Shown: positions 11,746-23,951, counted from the first letter of the stretch. The stretch is 64,000 nt of DNA from Henckelia pumila (GCF_033568475.1 NC_133120.1:86384151-86448150), one strand, 5' to 3'. Numbers and translations: made by a program. Notes: generated by a model from the letters alone, not told the origin.

Positions 11746-12721
11746 GGAGCTACCTGATAACGACTTGAGTAAGGCTTGGACTGGTGAATATCAAGGTAGA
11801 ACAGATTTCTGTGGACATGAAGAAGCCACTGACGATTAGAAAAATTTGCTGACAGAATATCTTTCGAGTGATGACATAGCGTATGACTTTTTATCTGAAA
11901 GATCGTGTATTTTTTAAATTTTTTTTGCTGGGATCTTTTTTGAATACAAAATAATTCTTATTTTCTTGTAGTGTTGATGTTTGGCAAGACGAAATTGTCC
12001 ATTTACCAGGGTCCATTTTCTGTGATTTCTTGTTTGGTAAGCTTGTTAGTCATGAGATTATAAATGTTCAAATGCGCATGATGGAAAAATACAGTGTGGA
12101 CAATGGAAATGAAATATTTTGCATGGATACTTTGGTGCAGGTTAGTAAAATTTAAATGTTTTACGTTTGATATACTATACACTTGAGTTAGTTTTTCAAT
12201 TTTCTTAATCTTTTGTTTGCAGGAAGAATTGTTTGAGCACCTCAAAAAATTTGAGAAAAAATGAAGGTTCAAAACAATGATTACGGCTCCTTTTTTTCGC
12301 GACTCTCTTCTGCCTCGAAGTTATTTTTGCAGAAAATGAATGGTGATTTGTTTAAGAGATGCAAATACCTCATTTTTCTAATCAATAGCCGAGTGCATTG
12401 GTTTCTGCTAGTGTTTCACGCAAAAGAAGGGATATTCAAAATGTGGAATTCACTTTCCGATTCGTTCAGCCCAGGGGCATGTAGAACTTTGGTGAGTCTT
12501 CGTTGTGTCATGTTATGTGAATTGTATAAATGTATTTTGATAATATTTATCTTTGAAGGCACGTTTTTTGGTTGGTTGGGTTCGTCATCATTCAAATTTC
12601 ATTATATCCGACTCTGATGTGTTGAGGGAGCGTATGCGTCATCAAGACGAAACACTTGACTGTGATGTTTATTCATGTATGTGGGTAGAGTGTCTAGCCC
12701 GTGACTCAGATGAAATGTGGA
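11746..12721 (+). pseudogene. Ulp1/SENP-like C48 peptidase core (decayed)
   Basis: Exons resume after the solo LTR. A segment reading LPDNDLSKAWTGEYQG hits a TAG near 11840, then NLLTEYLSSDDIAYDFLSE. The exon from ~11974 encodes VDVWQDEIVHLPGSIFCDFL. The exon from ~12223 has a frame change, then RVHWFLLVFHAKEG and KMWNSLSDSF, with the catalytic His in VHW. The exon from ~12560 encodes HHSNFIISDSDV and QDETLDCDVYSC, where the Cys of DC matches the Ulp1 nucleophile and the preceding Gln the oxyanion Gln. DCD replaces the usual DCG, and Asn stands in WNSL where many Ulp1 proteases have Asp. The Tekay element cuts the exon after DEMW at 12721. Family members remove SUMO-like modifiers; this copy cannot make a full enzyme. 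Confidence 0.75.
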
Positions 12722-15716
12722 TGTAACACCAAGAACTTTTAAAATTTGAATATCATGCCTAAAAAAAATTATTTTCAGTATTTATATTTTTAATTTCTTG
12801 AAGTTAATTGTTTAAGTTTCAGTTAAAGATAGCATTGCTTGACTTATTTGAATTAAATGCCTTGAATTGTTTAGTTAGTGAGTTTCTATCCCGGCAGGCG
12901 ACGATGGTGGGCTTCGGTGGTATATTTTCAAGACTTTCGTTTTTAAGATTTTAAGTTAGAGGAAAAAGGGGATTTTGGCCAAAAATGTGAATTTTGAACT
13001 TTTAAGGGGTCAAAAAGCAATTTTATCATTTTCTTGGATTATTTCCTAAACTTTTCATAAAATAGGATTTATTAAATCCGGGCTAGTGTAATTTCAATTA
13101 AAATGTTGAGAGTTGAAATTTTAAACTTAGAAGTTTTAAAGGTGCAAAAGTTTTGAGGTAAAGGCTTGTAATAGTACAAGTAGCACTTTTACAAGTACAA
13201 TAGCAATTTTAAAACACTACACACAATACACTCACCTTTTATTTTCCCTCTCAAATAAACACAACAACTTAAACTAAACCCTAGCCCATTTCTAACCTAG
13301 GTAGCTGCCCCCTTCCCCTTCCTCCTTGAAGAACCTTTCGGCCTCCCCTCCTCCACCTCCAGCCGCCGCCCAGCCCCCTCCAGCTGCCGGAGAAGCTTCC
13401 CAAGAAGCTTAGCTTGGTGTTAGCTTGAAGTTTCAGCTCTCTTTTCCTTTTTATTTTCGAATTTTTGGGTAGTCAAGGTTGAAGGCAAGTATAGCTTTGT
13501 TCTTGGGCTCTCATTCAAGCAATATCTACCCCCACCCTTAAGTTTCTTTTGCAAAATTTTGAAATGCATGATGTATATGTATGTATGTGTTCGGTTTTTA
13601 GCATGATATGGTAGAGGTAGGGCTGTTTTTTTTTATTGTTGCATATGATTGGTGTTTATGTGATTAAATGATGAATTTAGAAGCTATGACATGGATTTTT
13701 ATGTTTGGGTTTGCATAATTTCAAAAATTCAGAAGTGAAGTGCCCTAAATTTTGATGTTTTGCATGTGTAAGGGCTGGAATTGAATTGATGTTGAGGCAT
13801 TTAATTGATTTGCATGAGTCTTGTGTGATTGCCCAACATTTTGAAGCTTTTGATTCTTGATATTTGAAATTTTCAAAATGTGAGGTGAAAGTGTGGTTGG
13901 GTGTTGCCCAAGTGCTTGCGATAAGTCCTAAGAGATGTTATTTGAGGTGTATTGTTGTTTGGTATGGAGAAAAGTTGAGGAAAGAGGGTTATGGGGTTGA
14001 ATTTTTTGAGTTAGAGGTAAGTTGGGTGTTGTTGAGTGTGCAGAGCAGTACTGTTCACGGGGCAGGGCAGGTCTTGGCTGAGGTCTGGGCAGGGTTAGGG
14101 CTGTACCATAGTAAAGTTCATGATGTTGTGGTCGTGTCGGTATAAAATGGGCTTATTTCGGATAAGTTTGGACCAAGTTATGAGTCTTTTAAGTTGGAAG
14201 TGTAGGTGCAGATTTTTCTTTGTAAAAAGGGGCTGTCCAATTTTCTTGTCTTGTCAATTAGCTCATTTGATCATTTGATGTTACCACCTATTCCTAGGGG
14301 TAATTTGAAGTGTTTGTTAAGTGTCGGTTCAAGCGGGACGGGTTTTGGTTAAGGCATGACAAAGTTTAGGGTCTTACGGTTCTCTTGCTCGGGCTACGTC
14401 AAGTTTGAGGGAAATTGTTGAGTGAAGTGTTTCTTTTGTCTTAGGGGCAGCCACTCATCCACCTTACACCCACATTTTTTTGAGTTGAGTCTCATGTCTT
14501 AAAGGTTGCTTATTCGTGTGCATATGACATGTTCTTGAGTTTCATAAAGTGAAAGGAAGTTTTCTTGTTTTGCATGCTATAAAGAGGGGTGAGTCGAGTC
14601 TTAATGAATGAAAAGAAAAAGAAAGTAAATGTTTTTGAATGAAGTGATTTGTTTGTGACAAAGAGGGGTGTTGCTAGGCCTGGGGATGCCTCGGTCTACT
14701 CACCAAGAGGTTATAGAGGTTTGGGTAGGAAGCAAGAGACATCTTGTTTATCCTTGCCACAGAGGGCAATGTGGGATCAGGAGTAATCTCGGTCTCCTTG
14801 CCACATAGGGGCAATGTGGGATCGGGAGTTATCTCGGTCTCCTTGCCACAGAGGGGTTAAGTTCATCGGGAGAAATCTCGTCGTCTTGCCGGCATAGTGC
14901 ACTGCAGCCATGATCATGATCGAAACAGAGGGTCACAAATCAAGGAACTGATTTCTATGAGGAAAAAGAAAAGGAAAAGAAAAGTTTAAAAGTTAAAGTT
15001 TCATTATTTCAGTTGACTCGTCTTACGTTGATGTCAGTCAGTCATGCATGAGGTTAAGTATGAGGTTGATGTTAAGAAGTTGAAAGTCTTTTATAGCGTG
15101 AGTTCATCAGTGCATGTTTTCTATACCTTCTAGTTTCATGCATATTACAGTTAAAGTTGAGCTATTGCATCACGTATTTTAAACCCTTGTTATTACACTG
15201 TTTATACTTGTTGAGTCTTTAGACTCACTATGCTTGAATGATTGCAGGTGAGGAGTCTGTTGTTGAGATGGAGGGGCATGATCTACTAGGATGAGGCCAT
15301 TGGCGGTGCAAGGCCCAGTGACCGTTGCTTCTTTATGTTTACGTTTTTCCTCACATTACTCTGTTATGTAATAATGAAGAGTTATTTGAATACTTTCAGT
15401 ATTTATAGCCAGGATATGCATTTCCTGTGCTACAGTTGATGAATTTGTAGTATGTCTACACCTATGCATGTTTATGATTATTGCGAACTTTTAAATGCCT
15501 TAGTTTACTTTATGCTGTAACCGGGAGGTGGTTACTAGGATTGCATGTTTATGATTAGTGCACTTGAGTTTTTAAGTCAGTTTTTCTTTCCTTATTTGAA
15601 TTGTTGACTGGGTTAAGATGGCTTGTTTGCTTTGCAAACAAGTCATGGCAAAAATTTTTAAAAATCCGCAAACTTTCATTTAAATTATTTTTAGTCTAGT
15701 AGTTAGGGTCGTTTCA
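12722..15716 (+). repeat. 5' LTR of the Tekay element
   Basis: 2,995 bp from TGTAACACCAAG to GGGTCGTTTCA. It contains a proline-codon-like CCTCC stretch near 13340 (shorter than in the 3' LTR by ~13 bp), GTATGTATGTGT repeats and a three-unit 44-45-bp tandem repeat (14752-14884). A 93-codon open stretch at 13864-14145 is also present in the 3' LTR, but that follows from LTR duplication and is no evidence of coding. Confidence 0.93.
14752..14884 (+). repeat. 44-45-bp tandem repeat (3 units) in 5' LTR
   Basis: CCTTGCCACA...GGGATC...ATCTCGGTCT repeats from 14752, 14796 and 14841. The third unit is diverged (GGTTAAGTTCATCGGG). The same block is at 22645-22776 in the 3' LTR. Confidence 0.75.
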
Positions 15717-15718
15717 GT

Positions 15719-15730
15719 TGGTATCAGAGC
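15719..15730 (+). other. Primer-binding site (initiator Met-tRNA)
   Basis: TGGTATCAGAGC starts two bases after the 5' LTR and is complementary to the 3' end of plant initiator Met-tRNA, the usual primer of chromoviruses. Confidence 0.92.
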
Positions 15731-15934
15731 ACGGTCTTGGTTTGGGCTGAGCCTACTGCCGGTTGCTGAAACTCAGGGGATCTCGCCACAAAGTCTGTAA
15801 GATTTAAGTTTAATGTCTCTATCTGTTTAAGTTTTGATGTATTAGTTTCTTGTGTTATTGAGAAGTTTAAATTTGAAGTAAAAATATTTTCTAAGGCATG
15901 AAACTTGAATGTTGGATTTTCTCAATGCCTTTAG

Positions 15935-16960
15935 ATGGCTCGTCGTCGTGATCAGCGTGCAGTTACGCCTCCACCGCCGCCTCCTCCACCGCCGCTGCCT
16001 TCACCGCCGCCGCAGGTGGATGTAGGAGGACAGGTGCTAGCGGGATTGGCCCGCATTCTCGAGCGTCATGTGGATGCTCCTAGAGCTGGAGTGGGGACTG
16101 TTTATGAGCAGTTCCGGAAGATGAATCCGAAGGACTTCGCTGGCACCACTGATCCGTTGATAGCGGAGGGTTGGATCCGTTCTCTGGAGGTGATCTTTCG
16201 CTATATGCAGCTGGGAGATCCAGATAGAGTGAGGTGTGCTGTGTTTCTCCTCCAGGATGATGCCGCCCTCTGGTGGGAGGGAATGGAGAAGATTGTGGAC
16301 CCAGCTACTCTACCTTGGACTGAGTTCAAGAAGCTGTTCTTTGAGAAGTATTTTACTGCTGATGTGAGAGCCCATTTGAAGACGGAGTTTATGAGCTTGA
16401 GACAGGGAGATTTGTCGGTGGCACAGTTTGTGGTGAAGTCGAGAGGGGCTGCCATTTTGTGCCTTTGATTGGAGATGACGAGAAGGAGAAGCTGGAGCAC
16501 TTTCTTGTGGGGCTTCGACCCGCCATCCGTAGGGATGTACTTATGGCGGAGCCAGCTGATTATGCTTCAGCGCTGAGGCGTGCCTTGAGGTCCGAGCAGA
16601 CACTGAGAGATATTAGCGCGGAGGCGCTTGGCAAGAGGCCCTTCCCTCATCAGGGCCACTCTCAGCAGCAGCAGCACGGCAAGAAGCCGTATCATGGACC
16701 ACCGAGACAGCAGGGACAGCAGACACCTCAGGGGCGTCAGGCCTAGAAACAGGCTCCTCCCAAGGCTGGGGAGAAGCCCATTTGCCAGGTTTGCCACCGC
16801 CCGCACTTTGGGAGATGTTTGAAGGATGCTGGAGTTTGCTTCAAGTGCAAGAAGCCAGGCCATATATCTACCCATTGTCCAGAGCTGAGGAGGCCCGTGC
16901 AGGGCAGAGTGTTCGTGATGGAGGCCGAGCAGGCCGACCCAGACACTACTCTTCTCACAG
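15935..16960 (+). pseudogene. gag: Tekay gag (frameshift and stop)
   Basis: The ORF opens MARRRDQRAVTPPPPPPP, a proline-rich start, followed by the capsid domain (FAGTTDPLIAEGWIRSLE, DDAALWWEGM). The frame is lost near 16440 by what looks like a one-base deletion and resumes in another frame (EHFLVGLRPAIRRDVLM). An in-frame TAG follows at 16744-16746. After it come a CxxC pair (CQVCHRPHFGRC) and a standard CCHC zinc knuckle (CFKCKKPGHISTHC). Gag would coat the genomic RNA in virus-like particles. The breaks mean this copy cannot make full-length Gag. Confidence 0.88.
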
Positions 16961-17188
16961 GTAATATCTTAACTTTTGGGTTAGAGCAGTTAAAGATTTG
17001 TTGATGCATGCGACTCTAAGTCTTTGCTTGTTTGAGGTTTTACTCTAGTAACTTGTTGCATGTCTTAGGACCTTTGACTGTTTAGCATAAATAGTATCTT
17101 GTTTGGGAATTGTTGAATTAGAATGAGCCTAAGTAGAACAAATGGTTTTAACTTCAACCTTTTCGTCGTTGTAACTACTGCTTTGCAG
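16961..17188 (+). other. Intron-like 228-bp insert at the gag-protease junction
   Basis: The insert starts GTAATATC after CTTCTCACAG and ends CTGCTTTGCAG before GTAGGATTG. Reading across the two edges, the protein continues in frame from TLLTG into [18 protein letters not shown] and AG ends, the pyrimidine-rich TTTGCAG and AT-rich content all fit a spliceosomal intron. Confidence 0.55.
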
Positions 17189-20100
17189 GTAGGATTGTTG
17201 TGGCAGGAGTAGCGACGAGAGCTTTATTAGACTCAGGGGCTACCCATTCCTTTATATCGGATCTTTTGCCCTTGAGAGGGGCATTCAGAGCGAGGAATTA
17301 GAGGTTGGATTCTCAGTTACTATCCCCTCAGGGGAAGAGCTATCCACCAGGATCTTGGTGAGAGATCTTGTATTGCTTTTGCAGGGTCAGTCAGTGGTAG
17401 CAGACCTCATAGTGCTAACTTTGCCAGAGTTTGACCTGATTCTTGGGATGGATTGGATGACGAAGAATGCGGTGATGATAGACTTCCAGCAGAGATCAGT
17501 GCTAGTCAGGCCTGAGGGCGAGGAACCGTTTTGGTTTGAGGCTGCTAAGAGCTTGAGGAAGACTCGAGTCATTTCTACCATGCAAGCTCAGAGGCTTGTA
17601 CTTAGTGGGTGTGAGTCATTTCTAGCCAGTTTATCTTTGACAGAGCTGCCAGAGCGACCAGTTATTTCTGATGTGGCTGTTGTCAGGGAGTTTGAGGATG
17701 TATTCCCTAGCGATGTTGTGGGAATTCCGCCCGATAGAGAAGTGGAGTTCTCTATAGATTTGATTCCCGGTACTGTGTCTATCTCCAAGGCACCGTACAG
17801 ATTGGCTCCTACCGAAATGAAGGAGTTAAAAGAGCAGATTCAAGAGTTGCTTGACAAGGGATTCATACGCCCTAGTTTCTCCCCATGGGGCACACCAGTT
17901 CTCTTCGTTAAGAAGAAGGACGATAGTCTAAGATTGTGCATAGACTACCGAGGTTTGAACGGAGTGACTGTGAAGAACAAGTACCCATTACCTAGGATCG
18001 AGGACCTCTTCGATCAATTGCAAGGTGCATCCGTCTTTTCGAAGATTGATCTTCGTTCAGGTTATCACCAGTTGAAGGTGAAGGAGTCAGATGTGGCAAA
18101 GACAGCTTTTAGGACTCGTTACGGTCATTACGAGTTCCTTGTGATGCCGTTTGGGATGACGAACGCGCCCGCGGTTTTCATGGATCTTATGAACCGCGTG
18201 TTTCAGCCTTACTTGGACCGCTTTGTCATTGTTTTCATCGATGACATCCTCATTTATTCGAAGGATAGAGTGGAGCATGAACAACATTTGAGGACCGTTC
18301 TTGAGGTGCTTCGAGAGCACGAGTTGTTGGCCAAGTTTGATAAGTGTGAATTCTGGTTGGAGAAAGTTGCTTTCTTGGGTCATATTATTTCTAAGAGCGG
18401 TGTGGAAGTAGACCCTTCAAAGGTTCAAGCAGTGAAGGAGTGGTCTATACCGAGGAGCGCGTCTGAGATTCGCAGTTTTCTTGGATTAGCCGGATATTAC
18501 CGAAAATTTATCAAAGGTTTTTCCTCCATTGTTGTGCCTATGACAGCGTTGACTAAGAAGAACGTCAAGTTTGTTTGGAGTTCCGAGTGTCAAAAGAGCT
18601 TTGATACTTTGAAGGAAGCTCTTACGACAGCGCCAGTGTTGACCATGCCATCCGGGCAAGGTGATTTTGTGGTGTATACTGATGCTTTCAAGTTGGGATT
18701 GGGAGCAGTTCTGATGCAGCAAGACAGAGTTATTGCCTATGCTTCTAGGCAATTGAAGGAGCACGAGAAGAACTACCCTACTCATGACTTAGAGTTGGCA
18801 GCGGTAGTGTTTGCTCTTAAGATTTGGAGACACTATCTTTACGGAGAGAAGAGTCAGATCTTCACAGACCACAAAAGCCTCAAGTACTTCTTCACCCAGA
18901 AGGAGTTGAATATGAGGCAGCGTAGGTGGCTAGAGTTGGTGAAGGACTATGACTGCAATATTAGCTACCACCCTGGTAAAGCTAATGTGGTTGCAGATGC
19001 TTTGAGCAGGAAGACTGCAGTGATTACCTCCTTGTCAGTGTCTAGACCGTTGCAGGTTGAGATTCAGATGTATGGTCTAGAGTTTTATGCAAGTGGTAGA
19101 GCTCCCCGATTGTCTTCCCTAAGTGTGCAGACTACACTTTTTGATCGTATCCGTGCAGCGCAGTCAGTTGATGAGCAGATCAGGAAGTGGAGACAGAGAG
19201 ATGAGGATAAAGGCAGCGGTTTGTATGCTGTGGTAGATGGGATTGTGAGGTACAGAGGTAGATTTTGGGTTCCCGCAGGTGATTCTCTGCGAGTTACTAT
19301 CATGGCAGAGGCACATACATCGCCGTACTCAATCCACCCTGGTAGTACGAAGATATATCGGGATCTTCAGCAGCTTTATTTGTGGCCAGGCATGAAAAGT
19401 GACATTGCCCGATTCGTGTCAGAATGCCTGACATGCCAGCAGGTCAAGGCGGAGCATCAGAGACCGGCCGGATTGCTTAAGCCTCTCCCTATTCCTGAGT
19501 GGAAATGGGAGAATATCACCATGGACTTTGTTGTGGGATTGCCGAAGACAGTGAGAGGTTCAAATGCTATTTGGGTTATTGTAGACCATCTCACTAAGTC
19601 GGCTCACTTTTTACCGGTGAAGATGACTTTCACGATGACTCAGTTCGCGGAGTTGTATATCCGGGAGATAGTCAGACTACATGGTATTCCAGTCTCCATA
19701 GTGTCTGATAGAGATCCACGGTTTACTTCGTCTTTTTGGAAGAGTCTTCATTCCGCTATGGGTACGAAGCTACTTTTTAGCACCGCCTTCCACCCGCAGA
19801 CTGATGGCCAGTCAGAGAGGGTGATTCAGATTTTGGAGGATCTTTTGAGGGCATGTGCTATTGATTTTCAAGGTAGTTGGGAGTCGAGATTAACACTAGT
19901 GGAATTCGCGTATAATAACAGTTTTCAGTCCACTATTGGCATGGCTCCCTACGAGGCACTTTATGGGAGGAAGTATAGATCTCCAGTGTTGTGGGATGAG
20001 ATAGGTGAGAGATCAGACTTTGGTCCGGAGATTGTTCAGTTGACCACCGAGGTAGTGGCTAAGATCCGTGATAGGATGAGGACTGCCCAGAGTAGGCAAA

Positions 20101-20567
20101 AGAGTTATGCTGATCACCGGAGGAGAGACTTGGAGTTCTCGGTGGGTGATCATGTATTCATCCGTGTAGCGCCGCTGAAGGGAGTTTTGAGGTTTGGGAA
20201 GAAAGGAAAGTTGGCACCGAGGTTTATAGGACCCTTCGAGATTTTGGATAGGGTAGGGGCACTGGCTTATAGAGTGGTCCTGCCGCCTAATCTTGATAAG
20301 ATCCATAGTGTCTTCCATGTGTCGATTTTGAGAAAGTACATCTCGAACCCATCCCATGTGCTCAGTTCGGAACCGCTTCAACTATCTCCTCACCTGTCCT
20401 ATGAGGAGACGCCCATCCGAATTTTGGATAGACAGGAGAGAAGACTCCGTAACAAGTCAATTCCAATAATCAAGGTGAGATGGCAGAACCATTCGGATGA
20501 AGAGGCCACTTGGGAAGCAGAAGCAGATTTTAGAGATCGCTATCCGGAGCTTTTTGGTGAGTTTTAA
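17189..20567 (+). pseudogene. pol: Tekay pol: protease, RT, RNase H, integrase, chromodomain
   Basis: The protease active site [13 protein letters not shown] lies just after the intron-like insert. The frame breaks near 17265 and the remaining ~1,070 codons are uninterrupted to TAA at 20565-20567. Counting from 17355: RT spans roughly residues 140-320 with FIDDILIYS at ~294; RNase H starts near 440 ([13 protein letters not shown]); the integrase zinc-binding HHCC region has CLTCQQ; the catalytic Asp is in TMDFVVGLP (~721), then VSDRDPRF and the Glu in GQSERVIQ. The C-terminal ~55 residues ([32 protein letters not shown]) are the chromodomain-like tail that guides chromovirus integration. All catalytic residues are kept, so only the protease frame break and gag defects disable it. 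Confidence 0.92.
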
Positions 20568-20590
20568 TTTCGAGGACGAAATTACTTATT

Positions 20591-20602
20591 AGGGAGGGAG
20601 GA
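20591..20602 (+). other. Polypurine tract of the Tekay element
   Basis: AGGGAGGGAGGA lies 2 bases before the 3' LTR, where plus-strand DNA synthesis would be primed. Confidence 0.85.
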
Positions 20603-20604
20603 AT

Positions 20605-23600
20605 TGTAACACCAAGAACTTTTAAAATTTGAATATCATGCCTAAAAAAAATTATTTTTAGTATTTATATTTTTAATTTCTTGAAGTTAATTGTTTAAGT
20701 TTCAGTTAAAGATAGCATTGCTTGACTTATTTGAATTAAATGCCTTGAATTGTTTAGTTAGTGAGTTTCTATCCTGGCAGGCGACGATGGTGGGCTTCGG
20801 TGGTATATTTTCAAGACTTTCGTTTTTAAGATTTTAAGTTAGAGGAAAAAGAGGATTTTGGCCAAAAATGTGAATTTTGAACTTTTAAGGGGTCAAAAAG
20901 CAATTTTATCATTTTCTTGGATTATTTCCTAAACTTTTCATAAAATAGGATTTATTAAATCCGGGCTAGTGTAATTTCAATTAAAATGTTGAGAGTTGAA
21001 ATTTTAAACTTAGAAGTTTTAAAGGTGCAAAAGTTTTGAGGTAAAGGCTTGTAATAGTACAAGTAGCACTTTTACAAGCACAATAGCAACTTTAAAACAC
21101 TACACACAATACACTCACCTTTTATTTTCCCTCTCAAATAAACACAACAACTTAAACTAAACCCTAGCCCATTTCTAACCTAGGTAGCTGCCCCCTTCCC
21201 CTTCCTCCTTGAAGAACCTTTCGGCCTCCCCTCCTCCACCTCCAGCCGCCGCCCAGCCGCCGTCCGCCGCCTCCAGCTGCCGAAGAAGCTTCCCAAGAAG
21301 CTTAGCTTGGTGTTAGCTTGAAGTTTCAGCTCTCCTTTCCTTTTTATTTTTGAATTTTTGGGTAGTCAAGGTTGAAAGCAAGTATAGCTTTGTTCTTGGG
21401 CTCTCATTCAAGCAATATCTACCCCCACCCTTAAGTTTCTTTTGCAAAATTTCTAAATGCATGATGTATATGTATGTATGTGTTCGGTTTTTAGCATGAT
21501 ATGGTAGAGGTAGGGCTGTTTTTTTTTATTGTTGCATATGATTGGTGTTTATGTGATTAAATGATGAATTTAGAAGTTATGGCATGGATTTTTATGTTTG
21601 GGTTTGCATAATTTCGAAAATTCAGAAGTGAAGTGCCCTAAATTTTGATGTTTTGCATGTGTAAGGGCTGGAATTGAATTGATGTTGAGGCATTTAATTG
21701 ATTTGCATGAGTCTTGTGTGATTGCCCAACAATTTGAAGCTTTTGATGCTTGATATTTGAAATTTTCAAAATGTGAGGTGAAAGTGTGGTTGGGTGTTGC
21801 CCAAGTGCTTGGGATAAGTCCTAAGAGATGTTATTTGAGGTGTATTGTTGTTTGGTATGGAGAAAAGCTGAGGAAAGAGGGTTATGGGGTTGAATTTTTT
21901 GAGTTAGAGGTAAGTTGGGTGTTGTTGAGTGTGCAGGGCAGTACTAATCACGGGGCAGGGCAAGTCTTGGCTGAGGTCTGGGCAGAGTTAGGGCTGTACC
22001 ATAGTAAAGTTCATGATGTTGTGGTCGTGTCGGAATAAAATGGGCTTATTTCGGATAAGTTTGGACCAAGTTATGAGTCTTTTAAGTTGGAGGTGTAGGT
22101 GCAGATTTTTCTTTGTAAAAAGGGGCTGTCCAATTTTTTTGTCTTTTCAATTAGCTCATTTGATCATTTGATGTTACCACCTATTCCTAGGGGTAATTTG
22201 AAGTGTTTGTTAAGTGTCGGTTCAAGCGGGACGGGTTTTGGTTAAGGCATGACAAAGTTTAGGGTCTTACGGTTCTCTTGCTCGGGCTACGTCAAGTTTG
22301 AGGAAAATTGTTGAGTGAAGTGTTTGTTTTGTCTTAGGGGCAGCCACTCATCCACCTTACACCCACATTTTTTTGAGTTGAGTCTCATGTCTTAAAGGTT
22401 GCCTATTCGTGTGCATATGACATGTTCTTGAGTTTCATAAAGTGAAAGGAAGTTTTCTTGTTTTGCATGCTATAAAGAGGGGTGAGTCGAGTCTTAATGA
22501 ATGAAAAGGAAAAGAAAGTAAATGTTTTTGAATGAAGTGATTTGTTTGTGACAAAGAGGGGTGTTGCTAGGCCGGGGGATGCCTCGGTCTACTCACCAAG
22601 AGGTTATAGAGGTTTGGGTAGGGAGCAAGAGACATCTTGTTTATCCTTGCCACAGAGGGCAATGTGGGATCGGGAGTAATCTCGGTCTCCTTGCCACAGA
22701 GGGGCAATGTGGGATCAGGAGTTATCTCGGTCTCCTTGCCACAGAGGGGTTAAGTTCGTCGGGAGAAATCTCATCGTCTTGCCGGCATAGTGCACTGCAG
22801 TCATGATCATGATCGAAACAGAGGGTCACAAATCAAGGAACTGATTTCTATGAGGAAAAAGAAAAGGAAAAGAAAAGTTTAAAAGTTAAAGTTTCATTAT
22901 TTCAGTTGACTCGTCTTACGTTGATGTCAGTCAGTCATGCATGAGGTTAAGTAAAGTATGAGGTTGATGTTAAGAAGTTGAAAGTCTTTTATAGCGTGAG
23001 TTCATCAGTGCATGTTTTCTATACCTTCTAGTTTCATGCATATTACAGTTAAAGTTAAGCTATTGCATCACGTATTTTAAACCCTTGTTATTACACTGTT
23101 TATACTTGTTGAGTCTTTAGACTCACTATGCTTGAATGATTGCAGGTGAGGAGTCTGTTGTTGAGATGGAGGGGCATGATCTGCTGGGATGAGGCCGTCG
23201 GCGGTGCAAGGCCCAGTGACCGTTGCTTCTTTATGTTTACGTTTTTCCTCACATTACTCTGTTATGTAATAATGAAGAGTTATTTGAGTACTTTCAGTAT
23301 TTATAGCCAGGATGTGCATTCCCTGTGCTACAGTTGATGAATTTGTAGTATGTCTACACCTATGCATGTTTATGATTATTGCGAACTTTTAAATGTCTTA
23401 GTTTACTTTATGCTGTAATCGGGAGGTGGTTACTAGGATTGCATGTTTATGATTAGTGCACTTGAGTTTTTAAGTCAGTTTTTCTTTCCTTATTTGAATT
23501 GTTGACTGGGTTAAGATGGCTTGTTTGCTTTGCAAACAAGTCATGGCAAAATTTTTTAAAAATGCGCAAACTTTCATTTAAATTATTTTTAGTCTACTAG

Positions 23601-23614
23601 TTAGGGTCGTTTCA
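20605..23614 (+). repeat. 3' LTR of the Tekay element
   Basis: 3,010 bp, TGTAACACC to GTCGTTTCA, followed by TSD GTGGA. It differs from the 5' LTR by ~50 substitutions and small indels, notably a GC-rich insertion near 21260 and a 5-bp insertion near 22953. The 44-45-bp repeat block is at 22645-22776. Confidence 0.93.
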
Positions 23615-23717
23615 GTGGACATATCAAAAGACTGTGAAGATGAACACCTACCGTGCAAGAGTAGCTGCAAGTATTTTATGTCACGAAAGAGGAATGCTGA
23701 AAAATAACTTTGATTAA
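23615..23717 (+). pseudogene. C-terminal end of the Ulp1-like gene after the Tekay element
   Basis: After the TSD the frame of the upstream exon continues: DEMW before the insert, then TYQKTVKMNTYRARVAAS and a TAA at 23715. This C-terminal signature (YRARVAASILC) is typical of the MULE-borne Ulp1 proteins and confirms that the retrotransposon split an exon. Confidence 0.75.
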
Positions 23718-23951
23718 CATGTATAATCTTTCTATGCTTTTATGGTTTATGGAGATACAATACGTAAGTATGTTTAAATTATTTTGTAAAACTCTATTTG
23801 GGATGAAACAAGTTGGATTAAACTCATATTTTGTCAAATTCAATTTAGGATAAAAGTATCATAGATTTAGAAAAATTAAGAAGGAATGGTAAATAACTCA
23901 GAATCATGTACTTCAATACCACTAATCATATAAAATATGGTTAGTGAGTTT

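Larger units (their letters stand above)
12722..23614 (+). mobile_element. Ty3/gypsy chromovirus (Tekay/Del type), 10.9 kb
   Basis: Two ~3.0-kb LTRs (TG...CA) flank a PBS for initiator Met-tRNA, gag, protease, reverse transcriptase, RNase H, integrase, a chromodomain-like tail and a purine tract. The 5-bp TSD GTGGA is at 12717-12721 and 23615-23619. About fifty differences between the LTRs, counted by eye, give roughly 1.7% divergence, so the insertion is fairly recent. Coding damage is confined to gag and the start of the protease. The long LTRs and C-terminal domain order fit the Tekay clade; this lineage call is from general knowledge. Confidence 0.93.

Noticed and set aside
13864-14145. 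93-codon open stretch present in both Tekay LTRs (also 21757-22038)
   Set aside because: Its presence twice is explained by LTR duplication, it lacks a convincing start, and it matches no known family.
16201-17009. Several antisense ORFs opposite Tekay gag
   Set aside because: They are shadows of the plus-strand gag, which has clear capsid and zinc-knuckle motifs.
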